Below, piece by piece: positions 33,379 through 47,100 of a stretch of 64,000 nt of DNA (its first letter is position 1; each line of letters opens with the position of its first letter). This DNA is from Dendrophyllia cribrosa (taxonomy: Eukaryota > Cnidaria > Anthozoa > Scleractinia > Dendrophylliidae), in contig JAJLRJ010000014.1 in the NCBI GenBank assembly GCA_024195265.1, forward strand, positions 14,075,459 to 14,139,458, in the 5' to 3' direction. The position numbers were made by a program, and so were the translations under genes. Under the pieces are notes generated by a model that saw nothing but the letters and a program-made list of their open reading frames with translations, was not told where the DNA came from and ran no database searches.

Positions 33379-34512
33379 AAAATACGAAGTTTAAAGGACT
33401 TGATGTCGCACCATCTACAACAAGGATAATTGACTTTGTTTTCAAGTGAATGGATTAGGTTTTTCGTATTAGAACTGAACAGTGTCTCGTACTCAGGCTT
33501 CAGTATACTGTGATTGTTACAACTCCACTCTTTCACTCCCAGAGTTAATCATGAAGACGTGTAATGTAGTTCTAACTTTTGAGTCTGTCAACGAAATCCT
33601 ATGGTGTGACCATTCAAATGAAATCTCTTCGACAGAACGTTTGCATGGTAGCATTTGTTTTTCAGTATTTTCTAAAATGAAATTTGGAATTATTATTGTT
33701 GCTCTTGGGAGTTGAAGGGTTAAGGGGCGGGTGCTAGTCTATGCTATATTAGAATCTGTCTTTCAAGTTGATGTTGGTTCCTCTAATTTGTCACAGCCAA
33801 ACAGCCATGCATGGGGACCAGAGAATGCATTAACCGCTTTTTGCAAATCGTTTCTTTGCAACTGCTAGAAGTTTGTTTAAATTTCATGGTTGGTATTAGA
33901 ATCGATGCCAAGTTACAGCTAAATGAGTTCTTAGTGAAGCAACCTGAAACCACCAAAGTTTGTCTGATCAATTAAAGTGATTTTCGTAAGACCGTGAAAC
34001 AGTATCTAGCAATTAAACAAAATTAGCTAAAACTAAACAAAAGAAAACAATGGAATTAGTGTCTAATTTATAGTATCTACGAGTGCCTACTAACTTAGTA
34101 ATTGTTTCACGGTCTTACAGAAATCACTCTATAAAAGCAGTGTAAGATGGCACAATTTGTAATGGCCTGACTGAAATACAAGATTTCTATTGCAAACGTA
34201 TTTTGGATTCCGTGGGTCTTTTCCCCTTGTCATTGGAACAAGCTACACGAGTTGGATTTGTACAGGTCTTGTAGTCCAAGACACCAATGTGCGTGCATTG
34301 CCCATCCTCCCTCCCCCTAAAAACCAGCGTTTCAAACAAACACTGAAATAAAAATTGGCCAGATTGCAGAATACCCGGCCCATTTGTTTGCATCTCATTG
34401 AATAACAAAGTGCCTATTGTTATTTGCCTCGTTCTACAAAACGTACCGAAACATGGAAATGAATGGATCGGTTATTCTGCAAACGCTCCTGAAACTGTTA
34501 TGTCAAGAATCT
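33379..34512. other. PHB1 3' flank with small repeats
   Basis: One inverted unit of the 110 bp repeat lies at about 33530-33660 and a foldback at 33976-34131. An AATAAA at 34347-34352 is a distant candidate poly(A) signal for PHB1; a nearer one was not obvious. Confidence 0.5.
33976..34131. repeat. Foldback element, arm TAAGACCGTGAAACA
   Basis: AGTGATTTTCGTAAGACCGT at the left is mirrored by ACGGTCTTACAGAAATCACT at the right, with about 90 bp between. It is a small non-autonomous hairpin element. Confidence 0.8.
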
Positions 34513-35872
34513 ACACCTTTTGCCATTCATTACCGCAAAATATACAATCATTTTAGCCAAACTTATGAACATATGCGCCAATATATGTTCATTCAAGTGA
34601 ATGTTCAGTCATTTGAACTAAAACAACATTCATTAACGATTTTTACATAATCAAGTGCATTCAATTGCATTTTTCGGACAATCATTAGCGCGAAAAGACA
34701 TCCACGGATGTGAAATAGATTTTCGTTTGCGCGTTGATGCATTTCAATAACATCAACGCGAAATCAATTGCACGATTGGTCAATCAATAACGTGGATGTG
34801 ATATTCATTAACATTTTTATTACAACTAGTGCAAACAATAGCATTTATAGACAATCATTTGAGTGCTCCTTACAAACGTTACCGCGTCCGTACAAACATT
34901 TGCACGTTCATGACATTCAATTGCCAAAAATCTATTTTCAATCACAAAAAAAGCTTTTTCATCGGAATTTTCACATAGTTTCGTTGTACGAATTCTTGAC
35001 AGGACAACTGCTGAGTGAAAGATGAGCCATTTATGGGCGAAATCGTCATTGTGACGGTAAGATTTCGACAACGCTGCCCGCACACTTGCCTGTAAGCCCT
35101 TTCTCCCAGCCTCGCTCTCCCGTGTCGTCTATAAAAATGCAATGGTTTACACTACGCCATGCGCCGTAAACCAGGTAGCGTAATCTACCCGTTTCTGCAG
35201 TACGTCTGGTCTGTTTCGTTCGGCGGGGAGTTGTCTGACAAGCTTCACTCGGTACAATATCCCGTCCAGCATCCTCGCCACCGTCCGATCGTGGACCTCA
35301 GGTTTGCCAGGGAGACGCGCTCGGAGCTGTCTGCTGATTTGCTCGAGAGTAAATTTAAGGCGAGAAAATGGTTGGATAACCTCCTGTCAAGAATTCGTAC
35401 AACGAAAATATGTGAAAATTCCGATGAAAAAGCTTTTTTGTGATTGAAAATAGATTTTTGGCAATTGAATGTCATGAACGTGCAAATGTTTGTACGGACG
35501 CGGTAACGTTTGTAAGGAGCACTCAAATGATTGTCTATAAATGCTATTATTTGCACTAGTTGTAATAAAAATGTTAATGAATATCACATCCACGTTATTG
35601 ATTGACCAATCGTGCAATTGATTTCGCGTTGATGTTATTGAAATGCATCAACGCGCAAATGAAAATCTATTTCACATCCGTGAATGTCTTTTCGCGCTAA
35701 TGATTGTCCGAAAAATGCAATTGAATGCACTTGATTATGTAAAAATCGTTAATGAATGTTGTTTTAGTTCAAATGACTGAACATTCACTTGAATGAACGT
35801 ATATTGGCGCATATGTTCATAAGTTTGGCTAAAATGATCGTATATTTTGCGGTAATGAATGGCAAAAGGTGT
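34513..35872. mobile_element. Long-armed foldback element with captured unique centre
   Basis: Arms 34513-35003 and 35383-35872 are reverse complements over about 490 bp with scattered mismatches. They enclose a GC-richer 379 bp centre unlike the arms. TGTCAAGAA occurs just outside both ends (34501-34509 and 35884-35892), a possible 9 bp target duplication as in Mutator-like elements, which also have long arms. The centre has a + strand frame from 35159 of 94 codons running into the right arm; no transposase motif is visible. It may be a captured host fragment. Confidence 0.8.
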
Positions 35873-35892
35873 AATAAGTGTATTGTCAAGAA

Positions 35893-37348
35893 CCTTTTTC
35901 TACCGAAACTTCTGAAAGTTGATTTGGGTGTGAAATTTTCTAATAATAAAATAAAATCTCGGAATGAGGAGGATTTAATAAATTAATCAATCAAATATTT
36001 TAGCATTCCCGTGCACACAAATGGTATTGCCTAGGAAGAAAAAAACTTGCAATATTAAAGTATAATAAACTACACCAAATATAATTGAACAAACGTCGGG
36101 AAAAAAGAATAAACTATACGACACAATGGAATTCTGGGAACATGACAAATAAGGCTTGTTACCATTTCACAAGTCAGTATTTAAGATATATTCCTTTCTA
36201 AAAGATTCAGACCATGATTTTGTGCGCCGCGCCGAGTTGGTTATAAATCGACTCATATTCGGCTCGTCCTCGATGAATAACTGTTAAATATATAGTTGTT
36301 TGCAAGAAACAAGCTTTGTTTCAAACTTCTTTTTCATTTTATTTATTTTAAGAAATCGATTATTTACATTCATTCATCGTCTCATAAGGTAAACAATGAG
36401 CTGAAAAACAGTGGGGAAAACGTTTTGGACCGATATTCAAAGGAAGTCTAACTGAACTTTCACCTAAGGATCTTGTTCTTCACTTGAGCGAAGCTTTGGA
36501 GCGATTGGGATCGATTGTAGGTAATTTTTGTCGCTTGTCGTTGGAGTGACTTCGAAATGCAAGCTCTCCCGTTACTTTTTATAGCTGAACCAGAAAATCG
36601 AAAACTCGCTAAAATGCCGTTTAGAAGCCATAAAAGCCGCCAAGAAACAACAGATAGACATTATTTAACACTTAACACTGTAATGGCTGTTTATTTATAA
36701 TTTTGATATTTTATCAAACTCGCTGAAATCCCATACAAATCCTTATATTTCTGTCGTTAAGGACTCTCGTTGCGAGTCTGGGCTCCTTGTGATGACACCC
36801 TCGATTTTTCGAACTCCCGATTTTTCGAACCAATTATCGTTTCCCTTGAAGGTTCGAAAAATCGGGATTCCATTGTAACACCAACAAGTTTCAACCAACA
36901 AAGCTTTATCAACGCTATAATGATTTTAAATCACCGCGCTACAAAATAACAAACAAAAACTTCACGTCAACCTAATAAGAAAACGAAGATCTTAGTTAAC
37001 AAATATAAAAATGTTCGAATTGTAACCTATACAATATCTTATGGGTAGCAATAACCGTTTCCATAATAAAAGCAACAACATACTTCGATATGTACAAAGA
37101 GGATGCATGGAAAGGTGTTTTGACATGGTACTTTCTATGAAGTGGCATCAAAATTTAATAACTCAAAAGGAATTGAAGCATGACCCCTGAACTATAGTAT
37201 ACCGACACACCTACTAAAAATTATGTGCCTCAAATGTAACTTTAAGAGTTGCGCAAAACAATGTCACTTGACAACGGTCTGAGCCACTATAAATATGAGC
37301 ACTGGTATTCGAGCGCTGACTTTCTCGCATCGCTGTCTGCAGAAATAT
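35893..37348. other. Intergenic region before the CFAP70 3' end
   Basis: A block at about 36064-36235 is related to 38640-38830 in the last CFAP70 intron (shared ACGACAC, GAATTCTGG, AAATA and TTCCTT landmarks in the same order). A short inverted repeat, CGATTTTTCGAAC against GGTTCGAAAAATCGGG, lies at 36800-36873. No gene is seen. Confidence 0.5.
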
Positions 37349-40300
37349 TTATGCCACCATAGGATTCCCAAATCCCACTCTGTGCTGGGTTTGATGAATC
37401 TCAGCGAGAAGTTTTTCGTCCTGCAAGTTCAACTGAAAGAAAAATACAACAACAAAATCAAAATACTGCATAAAGAATATCCTATGAAGTGGTGTACAGT
37501 CAAACCGGATGTTCTTTTGCGTGTGACTTCGCAAACTTCCGCTGCAACATTGGTATTTTAATTGACCCTTTGCTCAGAGCAATCTGCAAACGTCGCGACC
37601 AACTTGTTGGCGTACGGTTGTAAATTTGTTCGCGTAGATTCTCTGTAGATTGCCCTTGAAATTGAACATCTGGCTTGGAATATCGTTAAAAGGATCTTTC
37701 ATAATACAAAAACATCGGACGAAAACTGCTCCGTTATGAACTAGCAGGGTACACTGTTGGGATACAGCATAATTATATAGAAAAAAATTTGTGAATTGAA
37801 TGAAGTTTTTCTGCCAGTTGTTTAGATTCCTCTTAAAATTGAAAATTTTGCTTAGAATATCGCAAAAGAATTTTTCGAAGTAGAAATACTGACGAATGAA
37901 AACTGTATAAAGTACCTTTTTGTGGAGAAGTACGTTGTAGTTTTACTGCTTTATTTATTTTGGTGTTGTTTAATTTATTTCACGTTTTCTGAGATTTCCC
38001 TCGATCAGATAGGCCCCTTGTTTCTTAGGCCCCGTTTACACGGGTCCGGACAAATTTTTGCACGGACGAATTTTGTTCCTAGACCACCTGTTTACATGGA
38101 TCCGTGCAAATTCTGTTACAGATTGCAGTGGTGTTTACACGGAACTTGCACACTTAGCCGTTCAAATATTCGTCCAGTTCCGCCGGTCCCGTGTAAACGC
38201 AAGGTGGAACCGTGCAAGTTTTTGTCCGTGCAAAAATTTGTCCGGACCCGTGTTAACGGGGCCTTAGTCGTTAAACTGACAGAACTATTACATGTAAACT
38301 AACAAGAAGAATTTCAGCTGACGCAAGGCAAATTCGCAACTGAAGCGAGCAAGTTGTTTGCAGCGGTTGCAAATTGCTAAGAACAAATGGCAATGAAAAA
38401 AACAATGCTGCACCGGAAGTTTGCAATGTTGTACCGGGAAGTTTGCAATGTTGCGCGCAAAGGAACATCCGGTTTGACTCTAAATAGTAACACGATGTGA
38501 ACCAACTTGACAACGGTAGCCTCCATTTGTCATACAGTCAAGACCTACGTGAGCTTAACCTGCCGACTCTCTCTAACAGAAGGGAGATGTTGTGGCGTTC
38601 GTTCCACAGAACACTGAGAATAAACTAAGGGACTTGGTGCCATACACCACAACATATACACCTATAATTGAAGAAACGTCGAAAAAAAAAAAAAAACATA
38701 AAACATGAACGATACGACACGATTGAATTCTGGAAGAAATACAAATAATGCTTGTTTGCATTTTATTTATCGGTATTTACTGAAAATCTATTCCTTCCTG
38801 AAATATTCAGAGGATGATTTTGTAAATACTTTGTTATAATAATGCATAATTTATCTCGAAAACACAAGAAGTTTTTTTTTCCACTTCCCAAAAAACCTTT
38901 CGGTCGTATCGTTCATGGTTTGTACTTTACACCCGACAACGTTTTTTCAATCGTGTATACAAACATAATACTACACGAAAAGGGCTTTGTACAGTATTTA
39001 CGCCCTCGTTGGTTTGTTGTGTGTATAAATATGGAAGACCCCCTAGCTGTCCAAACGATGTCTGTGATTGGCGAACGATACAATTTATATAGTACTTGAA
39101 CAATGTCCCTATCTCTAATCCCTATCCCAGCGGGACAAATCTATCGATTGGACAAGTGCTGGACCGTACGCGCGCGCGTCCGTGAATTATACAGAATTCT
39201 ATATCAACAGCATAAGAAAAACCAGCAACAGACAAAAGCTTGCTTAGTAGTTTTAATTTGAATGGTCAGACTTAAAAGTTAAGTTGCTGCCTACCTTGAG
39301 AGCATATTTGTAGGACTGTTCTGCTTCCAATTGTCGACCAGTCTAAAATAAGAAATGATTTAAAAAACACCACTGATTTGTGTTTAAGAGATCATAACTG
39401 TTATTAATTAAAATAACGTTGATCAACGCAGTGCAAGCGGTAATCCGAACTCCAAATGTGTAAAAAATAATAAATATTGACAGGAAAGCTATGCCTGCCC
39501 GCGAGTAGCAGGTTCTTGAGTGATTTCTCAGCTTAACAACATGCTGAACGCATATCCACATTACCATAGCTCTTGCTCCTAACAATAAAGAAACAAACTG
39601 AATAATATAGCCCGTGTATGGTTTGGTTTTGCATTGCTACGCTTTGTGATTGGCTAAAAAATCTCGCGCCAATTTTCTCAACCAATCACAAGTAAAACCA
39701 AAACCAATCGTGACTTACTCGCACGCGTTTTCCCGCGCTTGGCACCGGCTACATGTATTTGCTTCGAGTTCTGTTTGGTTCATTGGACTATCTGCGTCTG
39801 TTGTGATTGGCCAAAGTGATTACTTTGGTTGGTTTTATGATACTCAATCGAAAACCGCTCTAAAGCACGAAATTAACTGGTGACAATGCGCGAGCAGCTT
39901 TCAAAACGCAGATAATTAGATTGTTCCGCAAACCAGCTGAGAATTTCTCAATTAAATTGGTAACAAACCACGGTTAAGGCAGAGTAACATAGTTACCTCT
40001 AAACAGACGAGTGACAGGTAAGACCAAACTTCAGCATCTTTGTTGTTTAATATATTTGCCTCAGATAAAGCGTCCTCTGCCTCAGCTAAATCTCCCAGCT
40101 GCAAAAGTAATTTATTTATAAGTCTACACTCAATAATGAACCCTATAATCCCTGTTTTCAGTATATTAGCATCACGGAAAAAAGTATATTTTACCTCTGA
40201 CAATAAAAATTTACTGAAATAAAGATTTACCAACCCAAAAATTGTTTATGTCAATGATAACTGAAATCTGTTTCGTATTCAGTTACTTTTTTTGTACAAA

Positions 40301-43300
40301 CGCAGCTGTTAGAATACAAAATAGTGACTTTGTTTTCGGGGAAACAAATCTCAATATGAAATGGACTAATAAGATAAGTTCGAGCTCTTAAAATATAACA
40401 TTTTAGCCGCATGCATTGATTGACAGTTGATAAGCTCCGTTCAGAGGATTAGTGGCTACCCACCCTATAACATGCAATTCCCGCTCCCAGCCACGACACA
40501 CAGGAAGGTGAGCGAACACAGGCCTTCAGGAATGTTGTCTTTGCTTTATCGAACTGAAAAATAAAATCCAAAGTTTACTTACAGCGAATTGAATACTTTC
40601 GCCTTATAACTTTTGTGTAAAAGAAATATAGGTTTGAAATAATACAAATTGAATGATGTTCTCGTCAATGGCGTGTTGCTAAATGCGTGCCTTTCAAGGT
40701 GACCGGCCACAAGAACCGTTGAAGGGGCTGCTTGTCAGTGACCCTTGCATTCTAGCTGTTTTGAATGTTTTGGTTTGCTAATCTTTGCGGATCACGAAGG
40801 AAGACAATGAAAGGGGTTATTGCTAGGAATGCAAACCAAACTTTTCATTCTTTACTTGTAAAGCTGACTATTAAAACAAGTGATGAAATTAAATTTGCAA
40901 TTATGATTTCATCAATTCACTCTTGGTAAGAACCCTTGACCTGTTTTGACGGTAAGCTCGCTGATCATTGCAGATCCAAGAGTCCTATGACGAACACAAT
41001 TCCCGAATCCTAGTTTTGTTTCACGCGCCATGGAAATTTGTATTGACAAACTACAAACACAATAAGATGAAAAAGAATAAACGCACTTCTCCCTTTTCCA
41101 GGTAAATCGAAGCCAGTCTCAGATAAATGGCGTGCATATCTGAGGCTTCGGTAGTGTAGTCCAGTGTTCTCTCGTAGCAGTCCCGGGCTTCCTCGGTTCT
41201 GCTTGTCAGGTAATAGAGATGACCCATCAAACCCCACGCGTCTGGGTTCTGTTAATAAAAAAAAAAATAAAACATTATGGGTACACCATCATGACAGTTT
41301 ATATGAAGCAACTTGAGTAAGCTGAAGCTTCAGAAGGAATCACTCGTGAAATGAGTTGGCAGGGCACCGCTCTGCAGGGTGGGAGATGGCAGACCCCTAA
41401 ACAGTTATAATAACCAGTGCAAACCTAAGCGCGATGATGACTATGTACACTTCTAATAATACTTAATAAATGTAATCACAGATTATGGAGACGCGTTCAA
41501 AGGAATTTCCGGCGGAAATGAGCCCCTGAAAAAAACCAATAGGGGCGGCCATTTGGAAGACCGTCTACCAAAAAATCTCAAATTTTACTGCACATAAACC
41601 ACAGGACAACCAACACGAAATTAGAATTGCGTTCTTCGAACGCGATTAATTTATGTTTGGATAACAATATGAAGGTAATTACCTAGAAAAGTTAACACAT
41701 CAGTACAATTTTTTTCTATAAAAATAAAAAATTGGACACATGGATATGACTGTCTCGCCGTCTCGCCGTTATGCAATAACCCCTTGTAAATTCGCCATTC
41801 AATCACATCGTTTATGCTACGATTTTTAGAAGCATAAAACACATAGATAAGAGGGAATAAGTAAATAATTAAAGTTCTACCTCGTGTTTTAGCACAATAG
41901 CTTGTCTGAGATTCTCTTCAGCTTCTATAAAGAACTTCTGCTGAATCTTTAGCCTTCCCAGTAGAACAAAGTAATCGGCCCCAGGCTCTCCATTGGCTGC
42001 CACAAGCTCGTGCGCCAAGGCCGCGTCAGTTAACTAGTACGGGGAACAAAAACATGAAAAGTCTGTTAAAATCCTTCTGGAGGTAAAGTTTGACAAGACA
42101 TAACACTAGTTAGCTCACTTTACCTGTAGAGCGTTCATTTCAAGCAAAAAGTTCGCCGTCTGCAAGAAAATACTTGCATTTGGCTTCACATCCGCTGGCT
42201 TTTCCTTTGGTGGTACAGCAGACTCAGGTTCTTGAGTTGGCGATTGACGATGAGAGCTATTAGTGCTTGGAACACGTGAACTCTGCTTGAAAGGTGCGTG
42301 AGTAGAGGACTGGGACGGAAGTTTGGACACAGGCTTTCCCACAGGTGTGGCTGAGCTAATCACGACTGAGGGAGGGAGGGCTGTGGAAGGCTCCGCGGAT
42401 GCATCGTCAGTACCTGGCGCAATCTCTTCCCGCGACGCCTCGTCAACTGATGAAATGAAATGAAATTAAAATAAGATAAAGAAAAGGAAGGCAATATGCA
42501 GGTTAAGTCATAAACACGACTGGCGATTACACCCCCCTCCCCCCCCCCCCCCCCTCAAACGGGATAGGGTGCTAGACATTGGTAGTCCGTTGTAGGGTTT
42601 ATAGAGGCATTGCCGTTGTTCTCAACCTTTTTTCGTGGATTCCCCTGACAGTTTGGCAAGACGCTTTTATACACCAGGGTGGAGAGAGGTGACGTGGAGC
42701 AGAGTAAAATACAAATAAGTTTATCAGCCAACAAACTTGTAGTGTTCAAGGCCTCACAAGTCTGTAGGGAATCAATGTCTGCGAGCTATCGATGGTAAAA
42801 TCAACTATCGATAACAATCGCAATAGTTTGTCCTGACTATCGATAGTTTCATTTTGGCTGCATTATACTTATTGTATCCCTGATTGAAATATATAATGAA
42901 TAAAGTAAAATAAAATTGTCTGTTTGTGTCGTACATTGCTATAAGGTAAGGACAACACAATCTATCAGCGCCATTTTCATTTTGATGTCATACAACATAA
43001 ATTCCCTAGGGAGGGGGAGGGGGAGGGCGGGGGGGGGGGGGGGGGGGGATACTCAGTGAGATCATGTGGCCAAAACAATCATGGCGAACGAAAACGTTTT
43101 TACTTTTTCCTATCGCAATACTGATACAACTATTGAAATAATACTGCAATAGTGCCCAACTATCGCAATACTAATCCAACTGTTGTAATAATATTGCAAT
43201 AATATTGCAATAGTGCCCCAACTATCGCAATACTGATCCAACTATTGCAATTGCACCCCTACCATAGAGTACATTTCTTGTCATATCCTCAGAGAGACTC

Positions 43301-44129
43301 ATTATGCTTTATCTGAGGATATTCATGTAGTCAACAAAACTATCACGTGCTAAGAATCACTGAACTTACCATGGACTTGAGACATTCTTGTGGCCTCAGA
43401 GGCGCCTACTCCAGGAGGACCATCACCAACAGGGTCCTCGACACCAGGCTCTGAAGCAGCGCCGTCAACACCAATTGGTACGTCAGCGGGTTCTGCGAGC
43501 ACAGTACAGGACGGCGCTACTACATTCAAGCGGTTAGCTTCAAGGAACGCACGCTCAGCTCCAATGTCGTTTTGTATGCTATCGTAATACAACCCTACAG
43601 GAAAGGGCAGAGTATTCATTAAACACGTTTTCGTTTGAATTCATTCTACATAGTAAAGGTAGCAAAGCCATTTGCATCACCAGTCCCGGGGGGGGGGGGG
43701 GGGGGGGGTGGGGGGTGGGGGTGGGGGGTACTCAACAAAGTTTTGTACGGGGATGCTCCGCCCCGAGGTTCAAACCCTTACCCTTTCATATACCGTTTTT
43801 GACAGAAAAGGTACCCCTTTCATATACCTTTCATTGAAAATGGTACCCCTTTCATATACCTTTCGTAGAAAAGTACCCCTTTCATATAGCCTTTGCGTGC
43901 GTCTGTTTGATATATTTTGAAAGGCCCTTTTTATAATACTTAAATTGCAGTTTTCCTTACTTTTTTATGCTTCAACTCGTGTTTTCGCTACCATTTCCTA
44001 TTCTTCGTGAAATCCCTACCCTTTCACATACTTCATCTCGTGAAATCCCGACCCTTTTCATATACCTTTAGCCTCAAAAAGGTACCCCTTTCGGGCGGAG
44101 CATCCCCGTATAGCCCATTATAGGGAGTA

Positions 44130-44160
<31 letters not shown>

Positions 44161-47100
44161 GTCACCAGTAGAATCACTCTCCAGTGTAAAGAAACAATGC
44201 ACTGTTCTGTGTCCGATTTTAACATATAAGTATGTAGCATTGTTACCTAGCATGGTCCATATGTATGTAGCATTGTTACCTGGCATGGTCCATATGTGTG
44301 TAGCATTGTTACCTGGCATGGTCCATATGTATGTAGCATTGTTATCTGGCATGGTCCATATGTATGTAGCATTGTTACCTAGCATGGTCCATATGTATGT
44401 AGCATTGTTACCTAGCATGGTCCATATGTATGTAGCATTGTAACTTACCTAGCATGGTCCATGCTATAACACTCTTGCTCTCAGCACATGTGGCCGCCTC
44501 ATAGAATGTCTCAGCTTCTTCATATTTCTCAGTCATCAGAGCCATGCAGCCGTACATCAGCAGACTGGCAATAGAAAAGATAAAATAATTATTATGTATT
44601 AATTATTATTATGTATTTACCTTTTCAGAAAAAAATCGTGTAAATATTAGCAGCATTGTGTCATTATGTCTCTTCATTTAACTTACCCTGGTACATGTTT
44701 CTGAGCAATTGCTATTGTCTCCTTAAAACATTCCTCCGCCTAAAATAACACAAGCAAAAGCAAACGTCATTTGTACGATACAAATTAATAACTTGGCATC
44801 GTTCGTCCACGGAACGATGTAAACATTTTCCATTCCTGTCCAGTTTGGTCGGCATACAGTCTTTTGATCATTGATCGGTCTCATCCCTACGCGACCAGAC
44901 CGAAAAGGATTATGGAGAGAAATCAATTCACATTCAACAACTGCACATTATCAAAATACGGAACGTCCTTAACGGAATATGTATCGAAGCTACTCTTGCT
45001 GTCTTTGCGTAACACGCGAAGACAAACGTGAGTTTTGTTCTCCATTGTAAACGCGATAGAAAATAATTAATCATGCATGTTAATTCACCCATACTCCCTT
45101 TCGGTGTGGTCGCATAGGGGTAAGACCGATCAATGATAACGTTTAATCAAAGGACTGTATCATAGGCTTTTGTAGGTTTGGCCTTGTATTCAGGAGGCAG
45201 CCTTATAATAACATTCTAACAAAAGATATTGAAATAACAAATTTTACCACAATTGCCGGTAATCTCGCAATCTGATTGGTCGATGCGGGTGGTAAATGAG
45301 AGTACATACAACGGTGCTGACGCTAACATCACGCAATGCAAGTTATAGACAACGCTTGCTCGCGCAATGCATCGCGTTTTGTAACGAAACTTCGATTTTT
45401 CCTTGTATTTTTTTCTAAATATTGTGGTAAAAAACAGATTTCCACCGGTTTTCCGTGGTGTGGACTCTTATTTACCACGATTTACGTCATCACATGGTCA
45501 AAATTTGTTGCTGACTCACTCGGCTGCGCCTCGTGAGTCCACAACATTTTGACCATGTGATGACGTAAATCGTGGTAAATAAGAGTCCACACCACGGAAA
45601 ACCGGTGGAAATTTGCTAAATGCATCATGTCCATGCGAGGTTTAACCTGGTACATTGAAGAGTATTATGGTATTAAAAGAAAAAGCCGTGTTGCTAGTCA
45701 GTGAACATTATTTGGCAAATCTTACTCTTGCTTGTTACAATGTTATTCTTTAAAGCCCATCAATTTCCATCTCGGTCACGCAAGAGGGCGGGCTTATCAT
45801 AGCATCCAAAGAATAAAGGAGTTTGAAACTGTGTTTTTGTATTCTTGGTTTTCACATGACGTCATAAAAATTCAAAAATCTAAAGTATACGTCCTACAAA
45901 GCTGTTTCTAACATGGTATGTGGATACCAGTGTTATAATCTTTCACAAAATGTTTCAGGTTTTAACGATGTTTTGCTTCCGATTTATAAAGGTTTTAAAT
46001 GTGTCACGCTATTTCAGATAAGCCGTGAAAATAAACAAAGTTGAACAAGTTGAAAGTTATTTTTGTATTATAGATGTTTATAAGCCGATTAAATGGCACC
46101 AGAAGCTCATAACATACGTGATGAGCTTCTGATGGCACTTATAGTGAATACAATATTTTGTGATGAGATTTTTGGTGTAATTACGACTTAGAATTTTCGG
46201 CTGCCATGTTGGTGCCCTTAAGTTGGGCACCAAGATGGCGGCTCCATACATTTCTTATTAAAAATGTCTAATACTCGTTCGCCTGTAACTCTTGAACGAA
46301 ATGCTTTTGCGCTTCAAAATTTGGCCAAGGTGTGTAGTTTTAAACTCTCTACAATTCCATAAACATTTTGGAATCGCAATCTATTGTTTAATGCTTCTGA
46401 ATTTTGATATGACGAAAGTGAAAACCAAGAATTGGAGGGGAAGTGAAAAATTCGGTATTATCAGCAAAAAGAGGTTCAAAAGTTTCGAGCGCTAGCCTGA
46501 CGAAGGGCCTGCTAGCGCTCAAAACGTCAGTTTGCATCTCTTTACCGTGGAAAATTATCAAAAGGACTCAAAATGTTTTCGAAACACTCGACTAAAACGA
46601 ACAGCGTTTTCGATCATCGTAGTGCGGTCAGTAAGCGAAAGGGCATGCGCTTTCAAGGTAAATACATTGACGAGGTGCGCGGAGTGCCCTCTCATTGACG
46701 CTATAGAGATACTGTATTGTAATCTACTTTGTTATATAGCTGGAGTTTTTCTCAATACAACATGCGCGTTGATTGGTTGATTCACGGTCACATGACATCT
46801 AACAAACAAACTGTTTCCCGCCAATTGTCCTAAGCGGGCAACATTTGCGAAAGCGGGCAACAATTTTGACGTTATGCAGAGGGTAACAGTGTACTGTTGC
46901 CCGCTAGCGCACAAGATCAGACCATGACAGAAGGTGGCATGATTATGATGCGATTGATGATTACCTCGAAAGCTCGGCGCGTTTTTCAAACTGCGTTGTG
47001 TTGTGTTGTGCTGCTATATAACAAATCACATATCCCTCGGGAAACAGTGTTGAATTTGGTTTTCCTCGAATCTCGATGTTTCACGAGACGAAGTCGAGGG

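Noticed and set aside
38058..38302. 69-126 aa + strand ORFs
   Set aside because: They lie across the GGCCCCGTTTACAC MITE and its flank.
44074..44418. 114 aa - strand ORF with NNATYIWTM repeats
   Set aside because: It is the 33 bp array read in the frame opposite to the true exon end; the 4 bp insertion in unit 1 breaks the link to CFAP70.
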